Source: Bacteroidota bacterium
GTDB taxonomy: Bacteria > Bacteroidota > Bacteroidia > Bacteroidales > FEN-979
DNA length: 45,053 nucleotides
Direction: 5' to 3'
Assembly (NCBI GenBank): GCA_026391755.1
Contig: JAPLDN010000346.1
Coordinates: 1 to 45,053, forward strand
The notes beneath the pieces were generated by a model, which had not been told where the DNA came from, ran no database searches, and was given only the letters and a program-made list of their open reading frames with translations. Positions 32,751 to 41,178 of this stretch are shown one piece after another. Position numbers and translations under genes: made by a program. Every line of letters starts with the position of its first letter. Within the stretch, counting starts at the first letter, position 1.

Positions 32751-32936
32751 TTACTCCGCTCGCAACCTTACATCGCGTCTGCGACTGTCGCTCGTATAAA
32801 TGCAACGCTGCTGCGCCTTCTGCGTTGCTTACATTAGCATTCCCCAAGTTAGAATCTTTCCCCAGGTTCGCTCCTTGAAGCCAAGGCAGCTTGTGCATTA
32901 TACTTCGCTCATCACAGTCAATACAGCTTTTGCAAA
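32751..32936. other. unexplained spacer with repeated CGCTC words and a small hairpin
   Basis: This stretch has no convincing gene. It repeats the word CGCTC four times (near 32757, 32788, 32868 and 32906) and contains the inverted repeat GCAACGC (32802-32808) / GCGTTGC (32822-32828). It also has two TTACAT words next to GCAAC/GTTGC. A minus-strand open frame of 76 codons crosses it but looks like translated repeat. It may be a dispersed intergenic repeat. Confidence 0.4.
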
Positions 32937-32966
32937 TTGTATCGCTAAATAAATTCATTACTTTTG
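32937..32966 (+). promoter_or_regulatory. predicted promoter of ispG, leaderless
   Basis: TTG (32937-32939), 19 bases and TACTTTTG (32959-32966) give a full consensus match. The expected transcription start, about 4-5 bases below the -7 box, falls on the ATG at 32971. The transcript would have little or no leader. Confidence 0.65.
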
Positions 32967-32970
32967 TATC

Positions 32971-34161
32971 ATGTCGGTATCAAAATACAGTAGGTTTAAG
33001 ACCCGGGTCATTGACATTGGAGGGATTCCAATGGGAGGCAACTACCCCATCAGGGTACAGTCCATGACCAATACAGATACGCTTGACACTACTTCAACGC
33101 TGGCACAGTGTGTGAGGATGATAACCGCAGGATGCGAGTATGTACGCATAGCAGTTCCCGGGATTAAGGAAGCTGAGAATCTGAAAAACATAAGGAAATT
33201 ACTTAAGAAAGAAGGGTTTGATACTCCCCTGATAGCCGATGTACATTTCAATCCCGCCATTGCAGAACTCGCCGCCCGTATCGTTGAGAAAGTCAGAATA
33301 AACCCAGGGAATTATACAGGGAAAAAAGGAAGGCAGGCCGATTCGGGTTACTGGATGGATGATAACAATTATACCAGGGAATTAGCGATTATTTCGGAAA
33401 GGATATCTCCTTTGCTCAAGATCTGCAGGGAAAACGGTACTGCGTTGAGAATAGGTGTCAACCACGGTTCCTTATCCGAGCGTATCAAAACAAGGTTTGG
33501 CGACACTCCTGAAGGGATGGTTGAATCGGCTCTCGAATTTGCAAGGATTTGTGATTTTCACGGCTTCAGTAATCTGGTCCTTTCACTTAAAGCCAGCAAC
33601 ACAAGAGTTATGATACAGTCCAACCGCCTGCTCGTTAAAAAATTGAAATCGGCAGGTATGGATTACCCTGTTCACCTTGGTGTAACTGAAGCTGGAACCG
33701 GTGAAGACGGGCGTCTGAAATCGGCTATTGGTATTGGAAGCCTCCTCGCCGATGGCATTGGAGATACTATCAGGGTTTCAATAACTGAAGATCCGGAGTT
33801 TGAAATACCTGTAGCTTACGGCATTCTTCAGGCAACAGGGGTAAGGATCACACGTACCGAGTTCATTTCCTGCCCTTCCTGTGCCAGAACTTTGTTTAAT
33901 ATCCAGGAAGCAGTGGAAGATGTTAAGGCCGCTACAGGACATCTTAAAGGCCTGAAGATCGCGGTCATGGGATGTATTGTGAATGGTCCCGGCGAAATGG
34001 CAGATGCTGACTATGGCTATGTGGGTGGTGCCAAAGGTAAAGTCATGCTCTACAAAAGCCAGGATCTGGTAAGGAAGAACATCCCGGAGGATAATGCCGT
34101 CGAGGAACTGATAAAACTGATCAAAGAAAATAATGACTGGGTCGACCCCGTCAATGCCTGA
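32971..34161 (+). CDS. ispG: 4-hydroxy-3-methylbut-2-enyl diphosphate synthase, compact form
   Basis: This enzyme of the MEP isoprenoid pathway turns ME-cPP into HMBPP with a 4Fe-4S cluster. The product is 396 residues. The N-terminal barrel has RVQSMTNTDTLDT, LIADVHFNP, RINPGNY and VNHGSLSERI. The C-terminal cluster domain has FISCPSCARTLFNIQ and MGCIVNGPGEMADADYGYVG. The wording of these motifs (GVTEAGTGEDGRLKSA, ITEDPEFEIP, MADADYGYVGGAKGK) is that of the large IspG of Bacteroidota, Chlamydiae and plants. The insert domain of some 200 or more residues, normally between EIP and the CPSC motif, is replaced here by a short link (VAYGILQATGVRITRTEF) like that of E. coli. The three cluster cysteines are present. 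Confidence 0.93.
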   Translation: MSVSKYSRFKTRVIDIGGIPMGGNYPIRVQSMTNTDTLDTTSTLAQCVRMITAGCEYVRIAVPGIKEAENLKNIRKLLKKEGFDTPLIADVHFNPAIAELAARIVEKVRINPGNYTGKKGRQADSGYWMDDNNYTRELAIISERISPLLKICRENGTALRIGVNHGSLSERIKTRFGDTPEGMVESALEFARICDFHGFSNLVLSLKASNTRVMIQSNRLLVKKLKSAGMDYPVHLGVTEAGTGEDGRLKSAIGIGSLLADGIGDTIRVSITEDPEFEIPVAYGILQATGVRITRTEFISCPSCARTLFNIQEAVEDVKAATGHLKGLKIAVMGCIVNGPGEMADADYGYVGGAKGKVMLYKSQDLVRKNIPEDNAVEELIKLIKENNDWVDPVNA

Positions 34162-34164
34162 GAT

Positions 34165-35100
34165 CTAGCTTACGACAGTCCTTATTCCCAGTGGGATAAT
34201 GTCAAATGTAAACGGGGTATGCCCAAGCGACTCCCCATCGGCTTCCAGGTAGATACTTCCCGTTGAACGTATCCTGATTTGTTTTCCCCTGAATGTTTTG
34301 ACTATGGGCAAATCAACGAGAGAGCCGTCATAGAGTTTACGGGCATGCTGGATCACGACGTATTTCGGAGCTTTTTTGATCAGGGTTACATCGAGGAGCC
34401 CGTCATCCGGGATGGCAAACGGCACTTGTTTCATACCCCCTCCGTTAAATTTGCATATCCCCACATTCATCGAGAATATCTCCCCTTTGAAAACCATCTC
34501 CCCGTCAACTTCAATTACAGCTTCCATGAAACTATATTGAAAAAGGCTGGCAAACACAAAGTAAAAATATGTAAATGAGCCGCCCCTCCCTTTTTCCTTT
34601 AAAATATTCGTCTTTTTTGCAACCAGGGCATCATAACCCAGTCCTGCTACATTCATGAAATACCGGGTTTCAGGTATGTCATGATGATAATGGATTACCT
34701 TGCCAACATCCTGTATAAAGGTTTTTTCCTGCCTGAGGACTTCCAGGGCTTTTTTATAATCAAACGGGATATTGAACGACCTGCACCAGTCGTTTCCGGT
34801 TCCGACAGGTATCATCCCTAACAGAATCTCCTTCGGATCTACAGCCTGCTGGTTGAAAACACCGTTCAGGACTTCATTCAGGGTTCCGTCACCTCCTACA
34901 ACGGCGATCCGCCGGTAACCATTTTTTATACACTCAGTGCTGAGATCGATTGCATGTCCGCGGTGGGTTGTAAGGACGGTCTCATAAGGGATGCCCGACT
35001 CCCTGATGAGCCTGTAAATTTTTGGCCAGTCACGGACTCCCTTCCTGCTTCCTGCATTAGGATTGACTATGAAAAACCATTTCGATAAATGTTCCGGCAT
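34165..35100 (-). CDS. diacylglycerol/sphingosine kinase family lipid kinase
   Basis: This 311-residue protein of the DAGK catalytic-domain family (YegS/DgkB type) phosphorylates a membrane lipid alcohol with ATP. The start has FFIVNPNAGSRKG. The nucleotide site reads VVGGDGTLNEVLNGV and IPVGTGNDWCRSF. The second domain is the usual beta-sandwich, ending with RIRSTGSIYLEADGE. It is convergent with ispG, three bases apart. The substrate (diacylglycerol, sphingosine-like base or other) cannot be told from sequence. Confidence 0.9.
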   Translation of the reverse strand: MPEHLSKWFFIVNPNAGSRKGVRDWPKIYRLIRESGIPYETVLTTHRGHAIDLSTECIKNGYRRIAVVGGDGTLNEVLNGVFNQQAVDPKEILLGMIPVGTGNDWCRSFNIPFDYKKALEVLRQEKTFIQDVGKVIHYHHDIPETRYFMNVAGLGYDALVAKKTNILKEKGRGGSFTYFYFVFASLFQYSFMEAVIEVDGEMVFKGEIFSMNVGICKFNGGGMKQVPFAIPDDGLLDVTLIKKAPKYVVIQHARKLYDGSLVDLPIVKTFRGKQIRIRSTGSIYLEADGESLGHTPFTFDIIPLGIRTVVS

Positions 35101-35180
35101 AAACCAGTAAGATCAAATTTTCATAAGGTCAGGCAAGTTAATTATTTTTTGTTTTACCTTTATGGAATAATTGGATCCCT

Positions 35181-35837
35181 ATGTTTAAAAACCCGGTTGT
35201 CGGCCTACTGATTACTGCTTTTCTTGTTCCTTTTCTAAACGGTCACTGCCAGGAAAGAGATACGGCCTCTAACACATTAAAATACTTTAATAAAACCGAG
35301 CTGGGGGTATCGTTCGGGATAGGGTCCTACCCCAACAATATATATAATGGAGTGACCTACAAATTGAAAAACGATGAGATCGTCGCCACACTGCAAACGG
35401 TCAATGGGGTTATGTACAACAACCGCTGGCTGCTTGGTGTAAGTGTGGGTGTGGAGAAGTGGAGATATGGACTGTTCTGGCCGGTTTACGGTTACCTGGG
35501 ATACAATTTCAAAAGGACTGACAATACTTTCTTTGCTAATATTTACCTTGGTTACGGAATAGGCACGAGGTATTCGCACGGAGGAGGCGAGTATGACCGT
35601 TCATCCGTTGCCGAAGGCAAGGGGGCATTTGCCCTGATGATAGGTGTGGGCTATAAAATGAAAGTTTCAAAAAGCATTAAGTTCGGTTACGAGATCTTTT
35701 ACAAATACCAGGCACTGAACACCAGTTACCAGAATATTTATCAGAAGAATGACTCCATCCCGCCGGTATCCAGTACGGTCAATTATAAGCTGGGCCTGCA
35801 TTTTGCGGGTTTCAAACTCGCAATATTTTTTCCCTGA
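35181..35837 (+). CDS. predicted outer-membrane beta-barrel protein, unknown function
   Basis: This 218-residue protein has a signal peptide (VVGLLITAFLVPFLNGHC; cleavage near residue 23). The mature part is a series of amphipathic strands rich in Gly, Tyr and aromatic residues (WLLGVSVGVEKWRYGLFWPVYGYLG, with FFANIYLGYGIGTRYS). It ends in Phe-Pro after a terminal strand GLHFAGFKLAIFF, typical of outer-membrane barrels of about 8-10 strands. I do not recognise a family. It is divergent from the lipid kinase, and a TACCTTTA at 35155-35162 is one base off the -7 consensus. Confidence 0.7.
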   Translation: MFKNPVVGLLITAFLVPFLNGHCQERDTASNTLKYFNKTELGVSFGIGSYPNNIYNGVTYKLKNDEIVATLQTVNGVMYNNRWLLGVSVGVEKWRYGLFWPVYGYLGYNFKRTDNTFFANIYLGYGIGTRYSHGGGEYDRSSVAEGKGAFALMIGVGYKMKVSKSIKFGYEIFYKYQALNTSYQNIYQKNDSIPPVSSTVNYKLGLHFAGFKLAIFFP

Positions 35838-35851
35838 GAAATTACTTCGGA

Positions 35852-37510
35852 TCAGATCCGGTCATACTCTTTCCTTCCGAACAGGAAGAAACAGTAGAAA
35901 AATGTAAAGAAGGTAACACCCATCTGGGATTCCAGGGTGTCTTCGGTAAGCATCGACAGGGTCGCTATGATCATAAATACCAGGAAAAAATAGTCGGTAA
36001 ACCCTCTCAGCCTCCATGCAGGATAAAACAATGCTATCAGGAACCAGACAAATCCAAAAACACCGAACCCGACAAAAATTGAAAGGAACTGGTTATGCGA
36101 TCTCCATCTCTGGTCGGGAGGCAGCTTGGAATTCATTTTTACATACTGCTGCTGGAAAGCCTCATTCATGTCGCCTGTTCCCACCCCGGTGAGCCAGTGT
36201 GTGCTTATAATTCCGAATGAAGCTTTCCAGAATTCTATTCTTTGCATCAGGGTATAACCGGTAGGATCGCCTGTTCGTTTGTACATTTCATATCCCCAGA
36301 GCAGTTCATATATCCTTGAGCGCATGCTGAACTGGTCGAGGAAAAGATAATTGGGCACCCCTCTTTCGATAGCCAGGATCTCTTCGGGGCTCAGGGCATT
36401 CACCCCACCGGCATCTTTTCGGAGGTTTTTAGAGGTAAGAAAACGGATAAGTGTAAATGTGATTTTTTCGCCGTTGACGCCATTGCTGTCGAAGGGTATT
36501 TTGCTTCTCAGGTTCCATGCATCCTTAAGCTCCCCGAACTGGCAGTAAAGATAGAGGTAGTTCCCATTTTCGGTCATAACGCTGGACCTGTTGTGCACAT
36601 AAGGATTTCCCCTGGAAGTAAGGCTGTCGAGCCGGGTTTTGTCAACCGGCTTTACTGCATAAAAATCTTTTACAACCCTTTGCATATAGAATGCCATACC
36701 CAGGGTAATCAGGACCATCGCAACGGCAAGCAACACCTTCAGGCCTGGCCGTTTTTGCCTGAACACAAGGATTGGCAGAAGTATCATGGCAGCAATGGCA
36801 AAAACGGCCAGGCCGGTAAATGATCTGCTTTTGAAAATATAAAAAATAAACCATGCCGAAACCAGGATAAACAGAACCTTGCTCCAGGCCGGAAATGATC
36901 GCCGGAATATGAACCAGGCCATAATAAATAAACCCAGCGCCAGCTCCAAACCCAGGATTATATGGGAAACGTTTCTTGAAACATCCCTTATATCGATGTA
37001 CCTCAGATGGTATATTTTCCAGGAATACATCAGGGTGCCAATCACCAGTGCAAGCAGGAACAGAAAGATGTAAGCATTAAACAGGTTTCTGCTGATGGGT
37101 TTTGAAGTCCCGAGGAACAGAGGGATAAGAAAAATCGGGGCCTTAGTCCTGAGATCCTTCAAAGCATAATCAAAATCGGTGGTAAATATCAACCCTGCGA
37201 CATGCAGGAGGTAAAGGGATAAAAAAACAAGAGCAGGTTTGTTCCGGTAAAGATCCCTGAATCCGCGTACGATCCCTTTGAAAAGAAAAACCAGTGCATA
37301 AGGAAGTATTAATCCTATCCGGCCCGGTATTGATTGCTTCTTAAGCAACCTCCCAAAACAGGCCGTATCATATCTCTGGAGTATCCAGGATCCGGCAAGA
37401 ACCATTTCGGACATGCTGATCACATACTTCGAAAAAGGAAGCATGGAGATCAGCCCGGCAAGGGCTACCAGGAATGAAAACCGGCAAAGATCAGCAAATG
37501 TTATTTTCAT
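35852..37510 (-). CDS. O-antigen ligase family membrane protein (Wzy_C domain)
   Basis: This 552-residue protein of about 12 helices has the O-antigen ligase/polymerase (Wzy_C) domain. A large periplasmic loop lies around residues 295-430 between helices. It contains IEFWKASFGIISTHWLTGVGTGD and then RWRSHNQFLSIFVGFGVFG, the family signature, including the catalytic-type His. It would join sugar chains to lipid A core or to a surface protein. It ends a four-gene operon after amidase, glycosyltransferase and polysaccharide deacetylase, with 6 bases to the preceding gene. Ligase and polymerase cannot be told apart from the sequence. Confidence 0.85.
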   Translation of the reverse strand: MKITFADLCRFSFLVALAGLISMLPFSKYVISMSEMVLAGSWILQRYDTACFGRLLKKQSIPGRIGLILPYALVFLFKGIVRGFRDLYRNKPALVFLSLYLLHVAGLIFTTDFDYALKDLRTKAPIFLIPLFLGTSKPISRNLFNAYIFLFLLALVIGTLMYSWKIYHLRYIDIRDVSRNVSHIILGLELALGLFIMAWFIFRRSFPAWSKVLFILVSAWFIFYIFKSRSFTGLAVFAIAAMILLPILVFRQKRPGLKVLLAVAMVLITLGMAFYMQRVVKDFYAVKPVDKTRLDSLTSRGNPYVHNRSSVMTENGNYLYLYCQFGELKDAWNLRSKIPFDSNGVNGEKITFTLIRFLTSKNLRKDAGGVNALSPEEILAIERGVPNYLFLDQFSMRSRIYELLWGYEMYKRTGDPTGYTLMQRIEFWKASFGIISTHWLTGVGTGDMNEAFQQQYVKMNSKLPPDQRWRSHNQFLSIFVGFGVFGFVWFLIALFYPAWRLRGFTDYFFLVFMIIATLSMLTEDTLESQMGVTFFTFFYCFFLFGRKEYDRI

Positions 37511-37516
37511 GCTTTC

Positions 37517-38332
37517 TCAGGCAAAGATCTTGGCCCTGCCTTTCCTGAGTTTGGTTTTAAAAATGAAAAACGAATCCGTCCCCCTGATGTCAATCCGCTT
37601 TACTTCATACTTCTGCGCCAGGGGGAAAGGATTTAGACGGTTCCCGATACGGAATGCAAGTGCAATGACCGATTCACTCAAAACTCCGAACATCTCCTTT
37701 TTAAATATAAGGTCTTTCTTCGGATAAGCACCGTAAGGATAAGCCAGGGCGCCGAAATACGGTATCTTGTAATATTCGAGGGACTGCCTGCAGTTCCCGA
37801 GATCTTCCCGTATATCATCGGAGTTCATCTCATTATACGAACGGTGAAGGAATGAGTGCAACCCTATCTCAATATGCGGATTTTGGGCTGCTTTTTGCAA
37901 GGATTCCGCCGACATAACAGGGATGCCACCATCATCCCAAAGGTTTGATTTCCCGATAAAGGCCACTGGCACAAACACAACGGCAGAGAAATCATACCGC
38001 TCGAGAAGGGGAATAAGCTTGTCTTCCAGGCTCACATAGGCATCATCAAAAGTCAATAGAAACGAACGCTTTGGCAGCCTGTCGCCTCCGTTTATCAGGG
38101 CCGACAATTGGTTAAGCGATATACTGTTGTACCCTTTTTCTTTCAGGTACATGAACTGAAGCTCCAGCTCACTATAAGGAATGTTCAGTCCATCGGCTTT
38201 CCCCTCAGAAATATTGTGATACATCAGCACGGGCAATCCTTTCCCGGGAGGGATCAGCAAGCTGTATTCGATGGTCAGGTAAACAAGAGCCAGGAAAAAT
38301 AAAACCGGTATAATAATTTCCAGTACTGTCAT
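37517..38332 (-). CDS. membrane-anchored polysaccharide deacetylase (NodB fold)
   Basis: This 271-residue protein has an N-terminal membrane helix (residues 4-28) and a carbohydrate-esterase-4 domain that removes N-acetyl groups from polysaccharides. The metal motifs are visible: LTFDDAY (catalytic base and metal Asp) and GLHSFLHRSY (metal His pair). AYPYGAYPKKD follows as motif 3. The start overlaps the glycosyltransferase stop by 4 bases (ATGA). It acts in the envelope on glycan made by its neighbours. The substrate is unknown. Confidence 0.88.
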   Translation of the reverse strand: MTVLEIIIPVLFFLALVYLTIEYSLLIPPGKGLPVLMYHNISEGKADGLNIPYSELELQFMYLKEKGYNSISLNQLSALINGGDRLPKRSFLLTFDDAYVSLEDKLIPLLERYDFSAVVFVPVAFIGKSNLWDDGGIPVMSAESLQKAAQNPHIEIGLHSFLHRSYNEMNSDDIREDLGNCRQSLEYYKIPYFGALAYPYGAYPKKDLIFKKEMFGVLSESVIALAFRIGNRLNPFPLAQKYEVKRIDIRGTDSFFIFKTKLRKGRAKIFA

Positions 38333-39084
38333 TTTATTTTCTGAAGTTCGACGGTTTTCGCCATTTTCAAAGTGGCATAAAAGGCCGCAAGATAAGACCA
38401 GACAAAGCCCGGATAGCCGTCAAGAATGCCTCCCTTGAGAATATAAACAATGAAGAAGCTGACAGGAAATTTGCAGGCAACAGAAAATCCGGAATATCTT
38501 TTCCCCCTTTTTGAAAGTTCTTCTGCCGCCTGTGACGTATAGATGTTTATCTTTTCAAGATGATGGCTGATGTCCCTGTATGAGAGATGAAGGATACGTT
38601 TTTTTAGCTTACCCATGCTCCCGTCACATACAATGCCTTCGTGAACAGCTGTTGTGGTAAACCTGCCTTTGTTACGGTTGAACAGCCTGAGATGCATTTC
38701 ATGACCAAGCCCGCTATGCCTCATTATCCTTCCCATATAAACCAGGGAGAAGGGTATCGTATAAGCATCAAAAGGCAGAACCCCCGGCCCTGTCATCCCG
38801 GCGAGTTCTTCCTGAAGCTCTGACGTGAGAACCTCATCTGAATCTACCGAGAGCACCCAGTCGTTTGCGGCCTGGTCAACTGCAAATTGCTTCTGGCTTC
38901 CGTAACCGTCAAATTCCCGGAGAAAAACCCGGCATCCCTGCTCACGGCAGATTTCGGCGGTCCGGTCCGTTGACAGGGAATCCACCACGACTATTTCGGC
39001 AGCAAATGATTTCAGCGAATCGAGGCAGCGCCTGATTTTACCTTCTTCGTTTTTTGCTATAATGACCGCTGAAATTGATGGCAT
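38329..39084 (-). CDS. glycosyltransferase family 2 (WaaE/KdtX-like)
   Basis: This 251-residue GT-A glycosyltransferase is similar to the lipopolysaccharide core beta-1,4-glucosyltransferase WaaE. It starts ISAVIIAKNEEGKIRRCL, with VVVDSLSTDRT for nucleotide-sugar binding and the metal motif VDSDEV. It ends with a hydrophobic membrane-association region (FPVSFFIVYILKGG). Linkage to a deacetylase and an O-antigen ligase suggests work on the LPS core or a surface glycan. The gap to the amidase gene is 4 bases. Confidence 0.88.
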   Translation of the reverse strand: MPSISAVIIAKNEEGKIRRCLDSLKSFAAEIVVVDSLSTDRTAEICREQGCRVFLREFDGYGSQKQFAVDQAANDWVLSVDSDEVLTSELQEELAGMTGPGVLPFDAYTIPFSLVYMGRIMRHSGLGHEMHLRLFNRNKGRFTTTAVHEGIVCDGSMGKLKKRILHLSYRDISHHLEKINIYTSQAAEELSKRGKRYSGFSVACKFPVSFFIVYILKGGILDGYPGFVWSYLAAFYATLKMAKTVELQKIK

Positions 39085-39088
39085 ATAA

Positions 39089-39883
39089 CTAAAGTTCTAT
39101 ACTAAACCTGTCCCAGTCCATTCCAAGCGTAAAAGACACCCTGTATAATTCAAGGTCCTGCTTTGAAAGTGTAACAATATTCACCGCTTCTTCTCCCGGG
39201 GATGCCGAAGACAGGATTTTCCCTTTGCTGTCAACAGCCATTGAATCTCCCGAATGACTGGTGCCGTGACCGTCTTCCCCAATCCTGTTAACCCCGATGC
39301 AGTAAACCTGGTTTTCCATAGCCCTGGCGGTAAGAAGCGTTTTCCATACGTTCGAACGGCTCGCAGGCCAGTTGGCTACATAAACAAGTACATCATATTC
39401 ATACCTTTCATCAGAATAGGTGTTTTTACTCCATACAGGGAACCTGAGATCATAACAAACCAGGGGGCGTATCTTCCAGCCTTTCACATTCACTACCAAC
39501 CGCTGGTCCCCTCCGCTGATGATCCTGGATTCTTCGCTTAAACGGAACAAATGCCGTTTATCGTATGTTTCCACTTTCCCTCCGGGATGAACGGCAACAA
39601 GACGGTTGAAAAATCCCTTGCCCGTTTTAACCAGGAGACTTCCTATAATCACAGCATCCAGATCTCCGGCTTTTTTAATAAGATAAGCTACCCCACTGCC
39701 ATTCATCTCTTCGGCAAAAGCTTCAGGGTTTATCGAAAACCCGGTATTGAACATTTCAGGTAAAATGACCAGGTCAACCCCTTCATTCAATTTTGCAAAA
39801 TGCTCATCGAAACGGTTCAGGTTAGCCGCTTTGTCCTCCCAGTAAAGGCCGGTCTGAATATAGGCCACTTTTAAATCCGGCAT
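39089..39883 (-). CDS. nitrilase-family amidase (omega-amidase YafV/Nit2 type)
   Basis: This 264-residue carbon-nitrogen hydrolase has a Glu-Lys-Cys triad: Glu in ILPEMFNTGF, Lys in YDKRHLF and Cys in RPLVCYDLRFP. It matches the omega-amidase (2-oxoglutaramate/2-oxosuccinamate) type that repairs by-products of glutamine transaminases. I chose the ATG at 39883 (MPDLKVAYIQTG), the family start; the frame runs to 39976 without homology. It heads an operon with glycan genes, which is probably a positional link only. It is divergent from pgk. Confidence 0.88.
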   Translation of the reverse strand: MPDLKVAYIQTGLYWEDKAANLNRFDEHFAKLNEGVDLVILPEMFNTGFSINPEAFAEEMNGSGVAYLIKKAGDLDAVIIGSLLVKTGKGFFNRLVAVHPGGKVETYDKRHLFRLSEESRIISGGDQRLVVNVKGWKIRPLVCYDLRFPVWSKNTYSDERYEYDVLVYVANWPASRSNVWKTLLTARAMENQVYCIGVNRIGEDGHGTSHSGDSMAVDSKGKILSSASPGEEAVNIVTLSKQDLELYRVSFTLGMDWDRFSIEL

Positions 39884-39945
39884 TAAGAAATTATTGAATT
39901 TCAGGGTAAAATTAAAAAGATATGCATTGTGCGGGGTAAAAATTT

Positions 39946-39953
39946 TAATTTTG
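39946..39953 (+). promoter_or_regulatory. predicted -7 element of pgk
   Basis: TAATTTTG matches TAnnTTTG. A TTG lies 16 bases upstream (39927-39929), slightly close. The predicted start is near 39957, giving a leader of about 20 bases. Confidence 0.5.
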
Positions 39954-39976
39954 CCGGTGTTTAAAATACTAATCAT

Positions 39977-41167
39977 ATGAAAACTATTGATGATTTTAAT
40001 TTTGCAGGTAAACGTGCGCTGATAAGGGTTGATTTCAATGTTCCCCTTGATGCCCAGTATAATATAACAGACGGGACCAGGATAGATGCCACTATCCCCA
40101 CGATCAACAAGATCCTGAGCGGGGGTGGTTCGGTTATCCTAATGTCACACCTTGGCAGGCCGAAAGGCGGCCCTGAAGAAAAGTTTTCCCTCAAGCATAT
40201 TCTTCCTTACCTGTCGGATAAACTGAACCGTCCGGTTCAGTTTGCTGATGACTGCATTGGGGAATCGGCTGTTACGCTTTCAGCTGCACTTAAACCAGGC
40301 GATGTTCTTCTTCTCGAAAACCTGAGGTTCTATAAGGAAGAGGAAAAAGGTGACGAAGCTTTTGCAGGTAAACTCGCGAAACTTGGCGATATATATGTAA
40401 ATGATGCTTTCGGAACGGCCCACCGTGCACATGCTTCCACTGCCATAATTGCCAAATTTTTCCCTGAAACGAAAATGTTCGGTTATGTAATGGGAAGCGA
40501 AATCCTTAACCTGGATAAATGTGTGAAGGATGCACAGCGTCCCTTTACTGCCATTCTCGGCGGTGCAAAGGTTTCTACGAAAATCGAGATCATCAATCAC
40601 CTGATGGACAAAGTCGACAACCTGATCATTGGAGGCGGGATGATGTTTACGTTTATCAGGGCCCTCGGTGGTGAAACAGGAGCGTCCCTCGTTGAAGACG
40701 AATACATCGAACTTGCAAAGAACATCATTGAAGGCGCCAAATCGCTAGGAGTGAACCTGTATATTCCTCCGGATGCAATTATTGCCGATGCGTTTTCCAA
40801 CGATGCCAATAAAAAACTATCCAGCGCTTATGATATCCCCTTACCCTGGCTCGGCCTTGACATAGGTCCTTCTTCTATCACAAAGTTCAGTCATGTCATT
40901 GAGAAATCCTCCACCATTCTATGGAATGGCCCAATGGGGGTTTTTGAGATGAACAACTATGAAGAAGGCACAAAAAGCATTGCTCTGGCCATTGCCGAGG
41001 CGACTGCCAATGGCTCATTTTCACTGGTTGGCGGAGGGGATTCCGTCGCTGCTATAAATAAATATGAGCTGGCAGATAAGGTCAGCTATGTATCTACAGG
41101 TGGTGGCGCAATGCTGGAATACATTGAAGGCAAGGAATTGCCCGGCATTAAAGCAATACTGGAATAA
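39977..41167 (+). CDS. pgk: phosphoglycerate kinase
   Basis: This 396-residue glycolytic enzyme transfers phosphate from 1,3-bisphosphoglycerate to ADP in the cytosol. The N-terminal domain has RVDFNVPLD, MSHLGRPKGG and NDAFGTAHRAHAST. The C-terminal nucleotide domain has ILGGAKVSTKIEI, WNGPMGVFE and VGGGDSVAAIN with the closing STGGGAMLEYIEGK. All conserved sites are intact. It is a single-gene unit and converges on cvpA, with 11 bases between the stops. Confidence 0.98.
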   Translation: MKTIDDFNFAGKRALIRVDFNVPLDAQYNITDGTRIDATIPTINKILSGGGSVILMSHLGRPKGGPEEKFSLKHILPYLSDKLNRPVQFADDCIGESAVTLSAALKPGDVLLLENLRFYKEEEKGDEAFAGKLAKLGDIYVNDAFGTAHRAHASTAIIAKFFPETKMFGYVMGSEILNLDKCVKDAQRPFTAILGGAKVSTKIEIINHLMDKVDNLIIGGGMMFTFIRALGGETGASLVEDEYIELAKNIIEGAKSLGVNLYIPPDAIIADAFSNDANKKLSSAYDIPLPWLGLDIGPSSITKFSHVIEKSSTILWNGPMGVFEMNNYEEGTKSIALAIAEATANGSFSLVGGGDSVAAINKYELADKVSYVSTGGGAMLEYIEGKELPGIKAILE

Positions 41168-41178
41168 AGACACCTTTT

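Noticed and set aside
39884..39976. Extended start of the amidase
   Set aside because: The extra 31 residues run into the pgk promoter region, and the family starts at 39883.
40004..40016. TAATTTTGC box inside the start of pgk
   Set aside because: It encodes the conserved NFAG residues of Pgk. A -7-like match inside a gene is expected by chance.
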